52,273 nucleotides of DNA, from the NCBI RefSeq assembly GCF_003122485.1, contig NZ_JRFU01000012.1:1-52273 (forward strand), written 5' to 3'. This document shows, piece by piece, positions 9,185-16,793 of the stretch. The number at the start of each line of letters is the position of its first letter. Position 1 is the stretch's first letter. The notes under the pieces are model-generated. The model ran no database searches. It was not told the origin of the DNA and worked only from the letters and a program-made list of their open reading frames with translations. Position numbers and translations under genes: made by a program. Source of the stretch: Eubacterium ramulus (GTDB lineage: Bacteria > Bacillota > Clostridia > Lachnospirales > Lachnospiraceae).

Positions 9185-10234
9185 TTAATCCTTTCGTATT
9201 ACGTCTGCCATTTTTTCAAAATAGTTTAGCAATTTTTCTCTATCATATTTTTTATGTTTCCATATAGTTGTTCTCTTTAATTTTTCAAGCACTTCACTTA
9301 ACGAATCAGCTCTTACAATCATATTTGTATCATCAAGCCAATCTGCCACTCCAAAAACTTTACCAGTTTTATTATTTAAAACAATGCATGGAGTCCCATT
9401 TAATACAGAAAACAGCATTGCATGTAAACGGTCTGTTATAGTAATTTCCGCATTTTCAAAAGTTTCCCACGACTTTTGTAACTCGCTTATTCGCTTTCTT
9501 AAAACAACTGGCGATTTTATAACAGTACTAACTTTTCTAATATTATAATTTTGTTTTATTTTTTCATAAAAATCATCAATATTTTCTTGCTCAGATTCGC
9601 AATCCTCTCGAATACATACATTTATCACATTCTCATGTCCAGTACATTTTTCCTTTGTTACTATATTTTTCCCATACAAAACCATATCTGGCACTAAATA
9701 TACATCTGAGTTTCCTGTAAATTCAAATTTTTGTTTTATAAAATTGTAAGACTTTCTTTCTCTTACAAATATATGTAAATTACTATGTTTTTTTAATATT
9801 TCATTTGTTATTCTGTATTCCTTCTCTCCCAGTTCGTCTGAAGTATAATATACTGTTTGTGGAAGAATAATAATCTTATTATTTGGGTAGTTCTGCACAA
9901 TCTCACGTATAACACATTCATTATGTATCCATAAATTCCCCATCCATCCACCACCCGAAATTACAACTAAATCTTCAGGTGTTACTGCATTTTTTATTAT
10001 TTTTTTTTGTGTATGATACATAGGCATCAATATTTCAAAATATTCATAGTCCGGGAAAAAATCTTCAAAAAAATATTGTTCTTGGATTGCGATTGCATGA
10101 TCCCCCAAATTACCATGCATAGGTGTTCCAACCAAAAAAATCTTTTTATTTTTATTTGATTTTAATTTTTTTATTGCCGAACGCCATCCAGGATAAGCTA
10201 CTGACAGTTTAATTTGTTCTTTTAAAATATTCAT
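9185..10234 (-). CDS. polysaccharide pyruvyl transferase family protein
   Basis: The 349-residue protein has the family's GNLGDHA motif (about 41-47), VISGGGWMGN in the first half, and the C-terminal TDRLHAMLFSVLNGTPC block. Members transfer pyruvate from phosphoenolpyruvate to sugars as ketals, although some relatives act as glycosyltransferase-like enzymes. I set the start at the ATG at 10234 because GAGGG lies six bases upstream; a TTG at 10246 has no site. It overlaps the end of the upstream glycosyltransferase by 26 bp, showing tight coupling. Confidence 0.82.
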   Translation of the reverse strand: MNILKEQIKLSVAYPGWRSAIKKLKSNKNKKIFLVGTPMHGNLGDHAIAIQEQYFFEDFFPDYEYFEILMPMYHTQKKIIKNAVTPEDLVVISGGGWMGNLWIHNECVIREIVQNYPNNKIIILPQTVYYTSDELGEKEYRITNEILKKHSNLHIFVRERKSYNFIKQKFEFTGNSDVYLVPDMVLYGKNIVTKEKCTGHENVINVCIREDCESEQENIDDFYEKIKQNYNIRKVSTVIKSPVVLRKRISELQKSWETFENAEITITDRLHAMLFSVLNGTPCIVLNNKTGKVFGVADWLDDTNMIVRADSLSEVLEKLKRTTIWKHKKYDREKLLNYFEKMADVIRKD

Positions 10235-10988
10235 TATATCCCTCAAAAAAGTATTTAAAATTATTTTCTTTTTTTAACATCAAATCTCTAAGTAAAACTA
10301 ATAAACAAATAAATATATTAAAATTCTTTCCATAAATTGCCCCTTTAGCAATAATTTGTTTGTTGCTACTACCATTTTCTTTCTTTTTATGATAAACCGT
10401 TACCTCTGGTATATAAAAGATTGTATTTTTTTCATAATTACTTAAAAGGAAATCCACTTCTTCTCCACATACAAATTCGCTCCCCAAACCTAAACGTTCA
10501 TCAAATTTTTTATTCATCACTAAATCTTTCTTAAATGCAACTTCAATAGACGATTTTGACATGAGCTGTAATTTGTTTCTTACATACTCTTCGTTGGAAG
10601 TATAATTTTTATATGGAATATTTTTTTCCGGATCAAAAATCTGTGATAATACAATTTTAGCACATTGTCTTTTTTTAAATGCATTTACAATAATTTCAAA
10701 TGCATTTGCAGGATACCAACAATCATCATCAGATAATACTACTATCTCGCCTGATGCCTGCTCTAATCCTCTATTTCTAGCTCGTGATAATCCTTTTACA
10801 CTCATTTCAATTTGCTTTATATCCAAATTACTATATTTACAAATTATATCTTTTACAATTTCATGATTATCCTGCGTTACAAATATAATTTCAAAGTCTT
10901 TATATGACTGTTTTTCCAGTGTTTCTAATAATCGTCTAATTGCCCTTTCTCTTGTTCCTAACGTAGGAACTAATACTGATATTTTCAT
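10209..10988 (-). CDS. glycosyltransferase family 2 protein
   Basis: The 259-residue GT-A fold enzyme opens with SVLVPTLGTR and carries the metal/nucleotide-binding LSDDDCW at about 86-92. The region near 180-200 (CGEEVDFLL) is consistent with a GT2 acceptor/catalytic segment. It presumably adds one sugar to the lipid-linked repeat unit on the cytoplasmic face. It lacks membrane helices. Donor and acceptor cannot be told from sequence. It is placed between another GT2 gene and the pyruvyl transferase. Confidence 0.85.
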   Translation of the reverse strand: MKISVLVPTLGTRERAIRRLLETLEKQSYKDFEIIFVTQDNHEIVKDIICKYSNLDIKQIEMSVKGLSRARNRGLEQASGEIVVLSDDDCWYPANAFEIIVNAFKKRQCAKIVLSQIFDPEKNIPYKNYTSNEEYVRNKLQLMSKSSIEVAFKKDLVMNKKFDERLGLGSEFVCGEEVDFLLSNYEKNTIFYIPEVTVYHKKKENGSSNKQIIAKGAIYGKNFNIFICLLVLLRDLMLKKENNFKYFFEGYNEYFKRTN

Positions 10989-10998
10989 ATTTATTTCC

Positions 10999-11751
10999 TT
11001 ACTTAATTTTTAGCAATTTAATCACACACCAATATGCTATATGAAAAACACTTCTGGCTATGCTCAGATGTTCTATATCTCTATATAAAATCCAATGATA
11101 TTTAATTACCTTAAATTTATTACTTGAAATAGAATTTTGTCTTATGCGGTATTTCATAAGTACCGATCTCATACCATAAATGTATTTTTCTTTTTTTAAC
11201 ATTTGAAGCCACAAAGCATCATCGTTTCGTTTTCTAATATTAGGGACTTCAAATTTCCCCATCTTTTCTACGTTGTACATAACCGTAGAATTTCCTACCG
11301 GGCAATCTAAAAGCACTCGATTATAATCAGCCTTTGGTACTGTCTTTATAATTTTATTTAACGATTTTCCATTTTCATCAATTTGTTCATACGCTGTACA
11401 AGAAAATGCAACATCATACTTTTTCATAAATACTAATTGCTTTTTCAATTTTTCTTCTGGCCAAATATCATCAGAATCTAAAAAAGCCATATATTCCCCA
11501 TTTGCCAATTCCATTGCTTTTGTTCTTGCAACAGCAGCTCCAGAATTATTTTCTAAACAAAAATATTTTATTCTACTATCTTCTTTTATATATTTATCGA
11601 CAATTTCTTTTGTATTGTCTGTCGAACAATCATCAACAATAATCATTTCCCATTGCTGATAAGTTTGTTTCTGAACAGATTCAATTGTTTCCCTTATAAA
11701 CTTCGCACAATTATATGTTGGCGTAATAACTGATACTAATCCTTTTTCCAT
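10999..11751 (-). CDS. glycosyltransferase family 2 protein
   Basis: The 250-residue GT2 enzyme starts with SVITPTYN, has the IIVDDCSTDNT nucleotide-sugar site and the metal-binding FLDSDDIW (DSDD at about 92-95). The ATG at 11751 is preferred over a GTG two codons earlier because GGGAG is well spaced only for the ATG. It lies 3-10 bp from its neighbours, between the initiating phosphoglycosyl transferase and the second GT2. It probably adds the second sugar of the repeat unit, an inference from gene order. Confidence 0.87.
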   Translation of the reverse strand: MEKGLVSVITPTYNCAKFIRETIESVQKQTYQQWEMIIVDDCSTDNTKEIVDKYIKEDSRIKYFCLENNSGAAVARTKAMELANGEYMAFLDSDDIWPEEKLKKQLVFMKKYDVAFSCTAYEQIDENGKSLNKIIKTVPKADYNRVLLDCPVGNSTVMYNVEKMGKFEVPNIRKRNDDALWLQMLKKEKYIYGMRSVLMKYRIRQNSISSNKFKVIKYHWILYRDIEHLSIARSVFHIAYWCVIKLLKIK

Positions 11752-11760
11752 ACACACTCC

Positions 11761-12444
11761 CTACCTAATCACTGCAAAAACTGTTTTTATCATTGTTCCT
11801 ATATCATGTATAAAACTAAATTTCCTAATACTTTCAAGATTGTATTTCATCTTCTCCGGAAGAACTTTTTCTACATATACTTTGTCCACATCGTCTGCTT
11901 TATCCAATAACTCCGCTTCATCTTTATATTTTATACTCGCCTCAGATGTAACTCCCGCCGGTAATAACAACGTAGCAAACATTTCCGGTGTATACTTCTT
12001 TACATAATGTGTACTTTCCGGTCTGGTTCCTACAAGCGTCATATCGCCTAAAATAATATTTATTAACTGCGGCAATTCATCCAAACGATATTTACGAAGT
12101 TTTTCGCCTACCCTCGTAACTCTACTGTCATTGGATACGGTAACCTGGGTGCCGATTTTATCTGCATTAGCAACCATTGTTCGGAATTTAAATATCTTGA
12201 ATTTTCTTCCGTATTGTGTAACACGCTCCTGACGATAAAACACTCCTCCTTTAGAATCTCTTACAATCATAATTGAGATAGTAATTAATACAGGAGAAAA
12301 TGTTACGAGCATAACAGATGCAGCAAATACATCAAATCCTCTTTTTAAAGCCAAACTAATTTTTTTCTTTTTTAAACTGTCATAATATGGACGAACTTCC
12401 TCCGTCTGCATAAATTTTGGTAATTTCTCCCATTCTCGTAACAT
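11761..12444 (-). CDS. initiating phosphoglycosyl transferase (bacterial sugar transferase)
   Basis: The 227-residue protein is a short, PglC-like monotopic phosphoglycosyl transferase. It has one re-entrant hydrophobic segment (about 38-60), then KFKIFKFRTM (81-90), LDELPQL with the catalytic D122-E123 pair, and GDMTLVGTRPE (133-143). It transfers a sugar-1-phosphate from a UDP-sugar to undecaprenyl phosphate and so begins repeat-unit assembly. With the upstream dehydratase and aminotransferase it suggests that a 4-amino-4,6-dideoxy sugar is the first residue; that is inference. Confidence 0.9.
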   Translation of the reverse strand: MLREWEKLPKFMQTEEVRPYYDSLKKKKISLALKRGFDVFAASVMLVTFSPVLITISIMIVRDSKGGVFYRQERVTQYGRKFKIFKFRTMVANADKIGTQVTVSNDSRVTRVGEKLRKYRLDELPQLINIILGDMTLVGTRPESTHYVKKYTPEMFATLLLPAGVTSEASIKYKDEAELLDKADDVDKVYVEKVLPEKMKYNLESIRKFSFIHDIGTMIKTVFAVIR

Positions 12445-12471
12445 CTGTATCTCCCATTTCTGCTATTATAT

Positions 12472-13674
12472 TTAAATATATTCTTTCACAATTCTACTAA
12501 ACTGCTTGATCACATATTCCACTTCTTCATCTGTAAGTTTTGTGTGAAGCGGTAAAGTAATCTCATTTTCAAATCTCTTATATGCATTAGGATAATCTTT
12601 AATATCAAATCCCATATTTTTGTATGCAGTCATCATTGGCAACGGCTTATAATGCACATTGCAGGCAACACCCACTTCTGCCATTTTCACAATAATCTCA
12701 TGCCTCTGCTCCAACGTAATTCCCGGAACTCTTGTTATATACAAATGACCTGATGACTGATGGTTTTCCGTATAGTGATTTAATACCTCTATTCCGATTG
12801 GCTTAAATGCTGAATCATATTTCCCTATAATTTCTTTTCGACGTTCAAGCAAGCCTTTATATCTCTTCATCTGTGCCAGTCCGATTCCAGCTACAACATC
12901 AGTCATATTACATTTAAACCAAGGTCCAATGATGTCATACTCCCATGCTCCAAGCTGCGTTTTCGCAAGTGCATCTTTTGACTGACCATGAAGTGATAAT
13001 AACTGATACTGATGATAAATTTCTTCGTTATCAATTCCCTCAATATCTTTCCAAACAGCAGCACCACCTTCTGCAGTTGTAAAATTCTTAACTGCATGGA
13101 AACTGAAATTTGAAAAATCTGCAATACTTCCAACTGGTTTCTCTTTCCAGGTTGCACCAAAAGCATGTGCTGCATCCGCCATAACAATCACTCTGCCGAT
13201 GCTTTCCTGTATTTTATTTACCGGATGGAATAAGCCTTTCTTACGTTCTACAATAGAAAAAATCCTATCATAATCACATGGTACTCCACCGAGATCTACC
13301 GGAATAATTACTTTTGTTTTTTCAGTAATCGCATTCTCCAACTGCTCATAATCCATTTCAAGAGAATCTCTCTGCGTATCAATTAAAATAAGTTTTGCCC
13401 CTACATGGCATACTACAGACGCACTTGCAGTATATGTATACGCACATGTAATGACTTCATCGCCCTCTTTAATTCCTAATAAACGCAAGGTCATTTCTGC
13501 ACATGCTGTCTGTGAATTAAGACAAACAGCACGATTTACTCCACATAAATCTGCAACCTCTCGCTCTAATTCTTTTGTCTTAGGCCCAGTTGTAATCCAT
13601 CCGGATCTTAATGCTTCTGAAACCTGTTCAATTTCTTTTTCTGTTATATCTGGCGGTGAAAATGGAATCTTCAT
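12472..13674 (-). CDS. DegT/DnrJ/EryC1 sugar aminotransferase
   Basis: The 400-residue PLP enzyme aminates a UDP-4-keto-6-deoxy sugar. The Schiff-base lysine is K196 in FHAVKNFTTAEGG, and the PLP-phosphate region is visible in LNSQTACAEM and ADAAHAFGA. The start at 13674 is chosen for the strong AAAAGGAGG site; a longer frame to 13731 has none and overlaps the preceding small gene. Downstream of a PglF/WbpM-like dehydratase it most resembles PglE-type enzymes acting on UDP-4-keto-6-deoxy-GlcNAc. No acetyltransferase of the PglD type is found in the operon. Confidence 0.9.
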   Translation of the reverse strand: MKIPFSPPDITEKEIEQVSEALRSGWITTGPKTKELEREVADLCGVNRAVCLNSQTACAEMTLRLLGIKEGDEVITCAYTYTASASVVCHVGAKLILIDTQRDSLEMDYEQLENAITEKTKVIIPVDLGGVPCDYDRIFSIVERKKGLFHPVNKIQESIGRVIVMADAAHAFGATWKEKPVGSIADFSNFSFHAVKNFTTAEGGAAVWKDIEGIDNEEIYHQYQLLSLHGQSKDALAKTQLGAWEYDIIGPWFKCNMTDVVAGIGLAQMKRYKGLLERRKEIIGKYDSAFKPIGIEVLNHYTENHQSSGHLYITRVPGITLEQRHEIIVKMAEVGVACNVHYKPLPMMTAYKNMGFDIKDYPNAYKRFENEITLPLHTKLTDEEVEYVIKQFSRIVKEYI

Positions 13675-13708
13675 AATATCGTTTCCTCCTTTTATCTGAC
13701 TGATTATT

Positions 13709-13973
13709 TTAGGAAAAACCTGGCTCAACACCCGTCCTTCCTACATCTTCTTTTACCCAATCTGCATTCAGATCATTTTTGACTATTTCATTCTTTTTTA
13801 AATAAAAAACAATTTTGCTATCCCTTGCCTCAATAGCACTAACAATCATTTCAGCATCCAATAGATTCTCTGGGAATTGCATCAATATTTGCATATTCCT
13901 GTTCGCCCTCTTCTGTTGTCAAAATAATGGAACCTTTGATTTTGTCTAATATTGATTTTGTTTCGTAATGCAT
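13709..13973 (-). pseudogene. small operon gene interrupted by a +1 frameshift
   Basis: An ORF begins at 13973 (ATG, GGAAGG upstream), reads MHYETKSILDKIKG and runs about 40 codons to a stop at 13851. From about 13874 a second frame takes over and reads PENLLDAEMIVSAIEARDS on to 13709. Removing one C from the CCC near 13872-13874 joins the frames into one 87-residue protein with a natural junction (DAIPENLLDAE). It may be a real mutation, a sequencing error or a programmed +1 shift. The family is not recognised. It lies between the dehydratase and the aminotransferase. Confidence 0.6.
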
Positions 13974-14018
13974 ATGCGTCCTTCCCGTATTTTTATAAAA
14001 AAACAATCTTGTTATATT

Positions 14019-16001
14019 TTATATAGCTACTGCTTCTTCCCTTTCAGGATCGCTCTTTTTTTGATGTACAACAAATTCAGCAACTCGATTAACTTCTTCC
14101 GGCTTTTTAAATGTTGGTACAGCTTTTCTTAATACTTCTCTTGCCTGTGAATCATCTCCTGTTTCACAAACTTCTCTAAGCATATTCAAACGAGTATTAA
14201 TTTCTTCCGGACTTAATGCTGAATCACGCTCAATAAATATCATGCTGTTACTTGTTTTATCTAATTCTTCTGTTTTAACCAACAATTCTTCATACAACTT
14301 TTCCCCCGGTCTTAATCCGGTTTCCACAATTTCAATTCCCTGTACACCAGACAATCGAATCATATTCTCTGCCAAATCCATTATTTTTACAGGCTGTCCC
14401 ATATCCAATACGAAAAGCTCTCCATTATTTGCCATAGCTCCACTTTGAAGTACAAGCTGTGATGCTTCTGGAATTGTCATAAAATATCGAATAATACGTT
14501 TATCTGTAACTGTAACTGGTCCACCATTTGCGATCTGACGTTTAAATAACGGAATAACTGATCCAGCACTTCCAAGTACATTTCCAAAACGTGTTGCACT
14601 ATATTTTACAGTTCCATGCGTACTTGCGCTCTGCACGATCATTTCACACATGCGCTTTGTCGCACCCATAACATTGGTGGGATTTACAGCTTTATCTGTA
14701 GATACCATCATGAAACGTTCTGCATGATATTCTTCACAAAGTTCAACCAGATTTCTTGTACCGAACACGTTATTATAAATAGCCTCAACACAGTTATGTT
14801 CCATCAACGGAACGTGCTTATGAGCTGCCGCATTGATAATAATTTGTGGATGATATCGATCAAAGACTTTTTCCAATGCTTTTCTATGTGTAATTGAACA
14901 AATTTCTATTTGAAGATCCAAAGCATTTCCATAAGCGATCTTCAATTCCTGCTGAACATCATAAGCTCCATTCTCATAAATATCTAAGATAATGATTTTC
15001 TTCGGTTCCATCTTTGCAAGCTGTCTGCACAATTCAGAACCAATAGAGCCTCCTCCACCAGTAATTAACACTACTTTATCTTTGTAATAAGCATTCGTTC
15101 TCTCATCCGAAACAACCAAAGGTTCTCTAAATAACAATTCTTCAATATCAAACTCTCGAAGATGCCGTTTTCCTCCTGCTGTACGCATTGTCGGATAATC
15201 ATAGACCTTCAACTTATAGCCAAATTTCTTATAATATTCATAAAGTAATTTTTTCTTTTGAGCATCCATTGTCGGAATTGCAAAAACAATTTCCTGTATT
15301 TCTAACTCTCTCAATTTTTCAAAAGTCGCTTCATTTTCTGATAAAACAGGAATTCCATGAATTACTCGTCCCACTTTTTCACTGTTAATATCAATAAAAC
15401 TTCTTGGTATATATGTAGTTTCGGAATTACTTAATAATTCTTCTGCTAACCCAACACCAATTCGTCCTGCACCAATAATTGCAATCTTTATTTTTTGTAC
15501 ATCATTCTGACTTTCTGCATCTAAACCAGAAAATAAATGCAATAATATAGAAAGGATTTGCCCTCCTTTCGTTTCCTGATTTGCACATTTATATGCATAG
15601 CGATACATCATGCGAAGTGCTAATGCTCCAAGTAAATTCAAGCTTGCTAACGAAAGCATTCTTGCAAAAGTAATTTTTTGAACTGGAAGAATCAACTCCA
15701 GACACAGATAAATGCAAAATGCAATCACATCTGTAAAGAACAATCTGACATAACATTGGATTCCACCATATCGCCAAATCTGACTGTAGATTTTTCCAAT
15801 AAAGCGTCCTCCGAAAATACATACAAAAGACAGGCATACCTGCTGAAGTATCCCTGTCGGTGATAATTTGTCCATGCCGCCATAAAGAACTAATAAGATT
15901 ATGGAAACAATCGCAAAAATTAAGACATCATACACAGCTAACATCCACCGTATATTTGTCTTCTTTTCCTTTTTCAACTCATTCTCATTTGTACTACTCA
16001 T
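14019..16001 (-). CDS. membrane UDP-sugar 4,6-dehydratase (PglF/WbpM/CapD type)
   Basis: The 660-residue protein has four N-terminal membrane helices (about 20-140), a first nucleotide-binding domain (AIIGAGRIG near 174-182) and a second, catalytic Rossmann domain (TGGGGSIGSE, 314-323). The active site reads STDKAVNPTNVMGATK, where Met replaces the usual Tyr of the YxxxK motif, as known for WbpM/PglF-like inverting or retaining dehydratases. It should make UDP-4-keto-6-deoxy-HexNAc for the aminotransferase. It is the first biosynthetic gene after the antiterminator. Confidence 0.9.
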   Translation of the reverse strand: MSSTNENELKKEKKTNIRWMLAVYDVLIFAIVSIILLVLYGGMDKLSPTGILQQVCLSFVCIFGGRFIGKIYSQIWRYGGIQCYVRLFFTDVIAFCIYLCLELILPVQKITFARMLSLASLNLLGALALRMMYRYAYKCANQETKGGQILSILLHLFSGLDAESQNDVQKIKIAIIGAGRIGVGLAEELLSNSETTYIPRSFIDINSEKVGRVIHGIPVLSENEATFEKLRELEIQEIVFAIPTMDAQKKKLLYEYYKKFGYKLKVYDYPTMRTAGGKRHLREFDIEELLFREPLVVSDERTNAYYKDKVVLITGGGGSIGSELCRQLAKMEPKKIIILDIYENGAYDVQQELKIAYGNALDLQIEICSITHRKALEKVFDRYHPQIIINAAAHKHVPLMEHNCVEAIYNNVFGTRNLVELCEEYHAERFMMVSTDKAVNPTNVMGATKRMCEMIVQSASTHGTVKYSATRFGNVLGSAGSVIPLFKRQIANGGPVTVTDKRIIRYFMTIPEASQLVLQSGAMANNGELFVLDMGQPVKIMDLAENMIRLSGVQGIEIVETGLRPGEKLYEELLVKTEELDKTSNSMIFIERDSALSPEEINTRLNMLREVCETGDDSQAREVLRKAVPTFKKPEEVNRVAEFVVHQKKSDPEREEAVAI

Positions 16002-16034
16002 TACTACTCTCCCTATTTTTCTTCATGTACAATT

Positions 16035-16544
16035 TCAACTTTTTGTTTTTATCTCCAACCCCATACAAAGTTCCATCTCCCCTTTTGCATAAGGCAGACT
16101 GATCCGCGCCAGCCGTTTATGTCGATCTATTTTTCTGATCCGTGACTCATAACCAACCAATGGTCCCTGTGTCACATATGTTTTTCCCTCTGCGATATAC
16201 CCGGTGGACATTTTCATATGATGAGATTCATCAGACAAACGGCGCAGTAATTCTTCTTCCTGCGTATCTACAGGCGTGACAATACCGCCGGTTGCCAGTA
16301 TTTTGGATGCCAGCTCATTTCGATTCATTTCTTTCTCAAGTTGTTCACCATTGCTGCTTTCTATGAAGAAATAATCCGGAAAGGAAAGAGAACGTTCCAG
16401 ATGCCATTCACCCTGATAACGTTTCATTCGGTCGTATGTAAAAGTAAAGACACAAGCCGCTGCCTGTTCAGATAATGTTTTTTTACAAAGCTCCATCAGA
16501 TTTTGCATGTTCTGATGCGGGCAATACACTACATACCAGATAAT
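16035..16544 (-). CDS. loaP: NusG-like specialised antiterminator, LoaP type
   Basis: The protein has an NGN domain beginning WYVVYC and a C-terminal KOW-like segment (GPLVGYESRIRKIDRHKRL). LoaP/UpxY/RfaH-type paralogues bind RNA polymerase and let it read through terminators in long polysaccharide operons; here it is the first gene of one. The start is uncertain. AGGAGGG at 16548-16554 is followed by ATC, ATT, ATC, TGG; NusG proteins usually begin one or two residues before WYV, so ATT (16544) or ATC (16541) is favoured. The next ATG (16571) has no ribosome site and lies inside the recombination site. Confidence 0.8.
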   Translation of the reverse strand: MIWYVVYCPHQNMQNLMELCKKTLSEQAAACVFTFTYDRMKRYQGEWHLERSLSFPDYFFIESSNGEQLEKEMNRNELASKILATGGIVTPVDTQEEELLRRLSDESHHMKMSTGYIAEGKTYVTQGPLVGYESRIRKIDRHKRLARISLPYAKGEMELCMGLEIKTKS

Positions 16545-16547
16545 GAT

Positions 16548-16554
16548 CCCTCCT
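16548..16554 (-). promoter_or_regulatory. ribosome binding site fixing the loaP start
   Basis: AGGAGGG on the minus strand is the only good Shine-Dalgarno sequence before the conserved WYV codons. It is 3 bases from an ATT and 6 from an ATC, with no ATG, GTG or TTG at usable spacing. This argues for a rare AUU/AUC initiation codon. Confidence 0.6.
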
Positions 16555-16556
16555 TT

Positions 16557-16583
16557 TTTCGTAGAATACATAAATCTACGAAA
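16557..16583 (-). repeat. left recombination site of invertible segment (IR-L)
   Basis: Read on the minus strand the site has left arm TTTCGTAGA, spacer TTTATGTAT and right arm TCTACGAAA. The arms are perfect inverted repeats of 9 bp. This is the layout of a tyrosine-recombinase core site. It matches the site at 17836-17862 in 25 of 27 positions with an identical spacer, in the opposite orientation. Confidence 0.85.
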
Positions 16584-16586
16584 TAA

Positions 16587-16615
16587 AGTATATGCCCAAT
16601 AACTAAAAAATGCAA
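16587..16615 (-). promoter_or_regulatory. leftward promoter inside the invertible segment, driving loaP
   Basis: On the minus strand a TTGCAT -35 box (16610-16615) and a TATACT -10 box (16587-16592) are separated by exactly 17 bp. The expected start is near 16580, inside IR-L, about 36 bases before the proposed loaP start codon. The -10 box is strong (5 of 6) and the -35 weak. Inversion would detach this promoter from the operon. Confidence 0.6.
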
Positions 16616-16632
16616 GGAATAAAACATATCTC

Positions 16633-16643
16633 AGCATAATGCT
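16633..16643. repeat. palindrome AGCAT/ATGCT, first copy
   Basis: AGCAT, one A, ATGCT form a perfect palindrome 18 bp upstream of the loaP promoter -35 box. A second copy with a 3-bp spacer lies at 16753-16765 by the recombinase promoter. A shared DNA-binding protein, possibly the recombinase or an accessory factor, is a reasonable guess. Confidence 0.4.
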
Positions 16644-16752
16644 CAAAAAGTCGACAATCTCTGTAATGCTTATTGTAACATTTTGTTTTGTTTATTTTCT
16701 TACATATGAGTAATTATATTTCCTTATTGTATATATTCTTTTCTATACATAC

Positions 16753-16765
16753 AGCATTTCATGCT
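16753..16765. repeat. palindrome AGCAT/ATGCT, second copy
   Basis: AGCAT, TTC, ATGCT overlaps the start of the probable recombinase -10 box (16765-16770). A protein bound here would be expected to block recombinase transcription. It pairs with the similar palindrome at 16633-16643. Confidence 0.4.
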
Positions 16766-16770
16766 ATAGT
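16762..16770 (+). promoter_or_regulatory. extended -10 promoter of the recombinase gene
   Basis: TGCTATAGT is an extended -10 element (TGn plus TATAGT) with no clear -35 box 17 bp upstream. It lies 24 bp before the recombinase ATG, leaving a very short leader that includes the AAGGAG ribosome site. Confidence 0.45.
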
Positions 16771-16793
16771 TTAGCAAAAAGGAGAAATCATTT

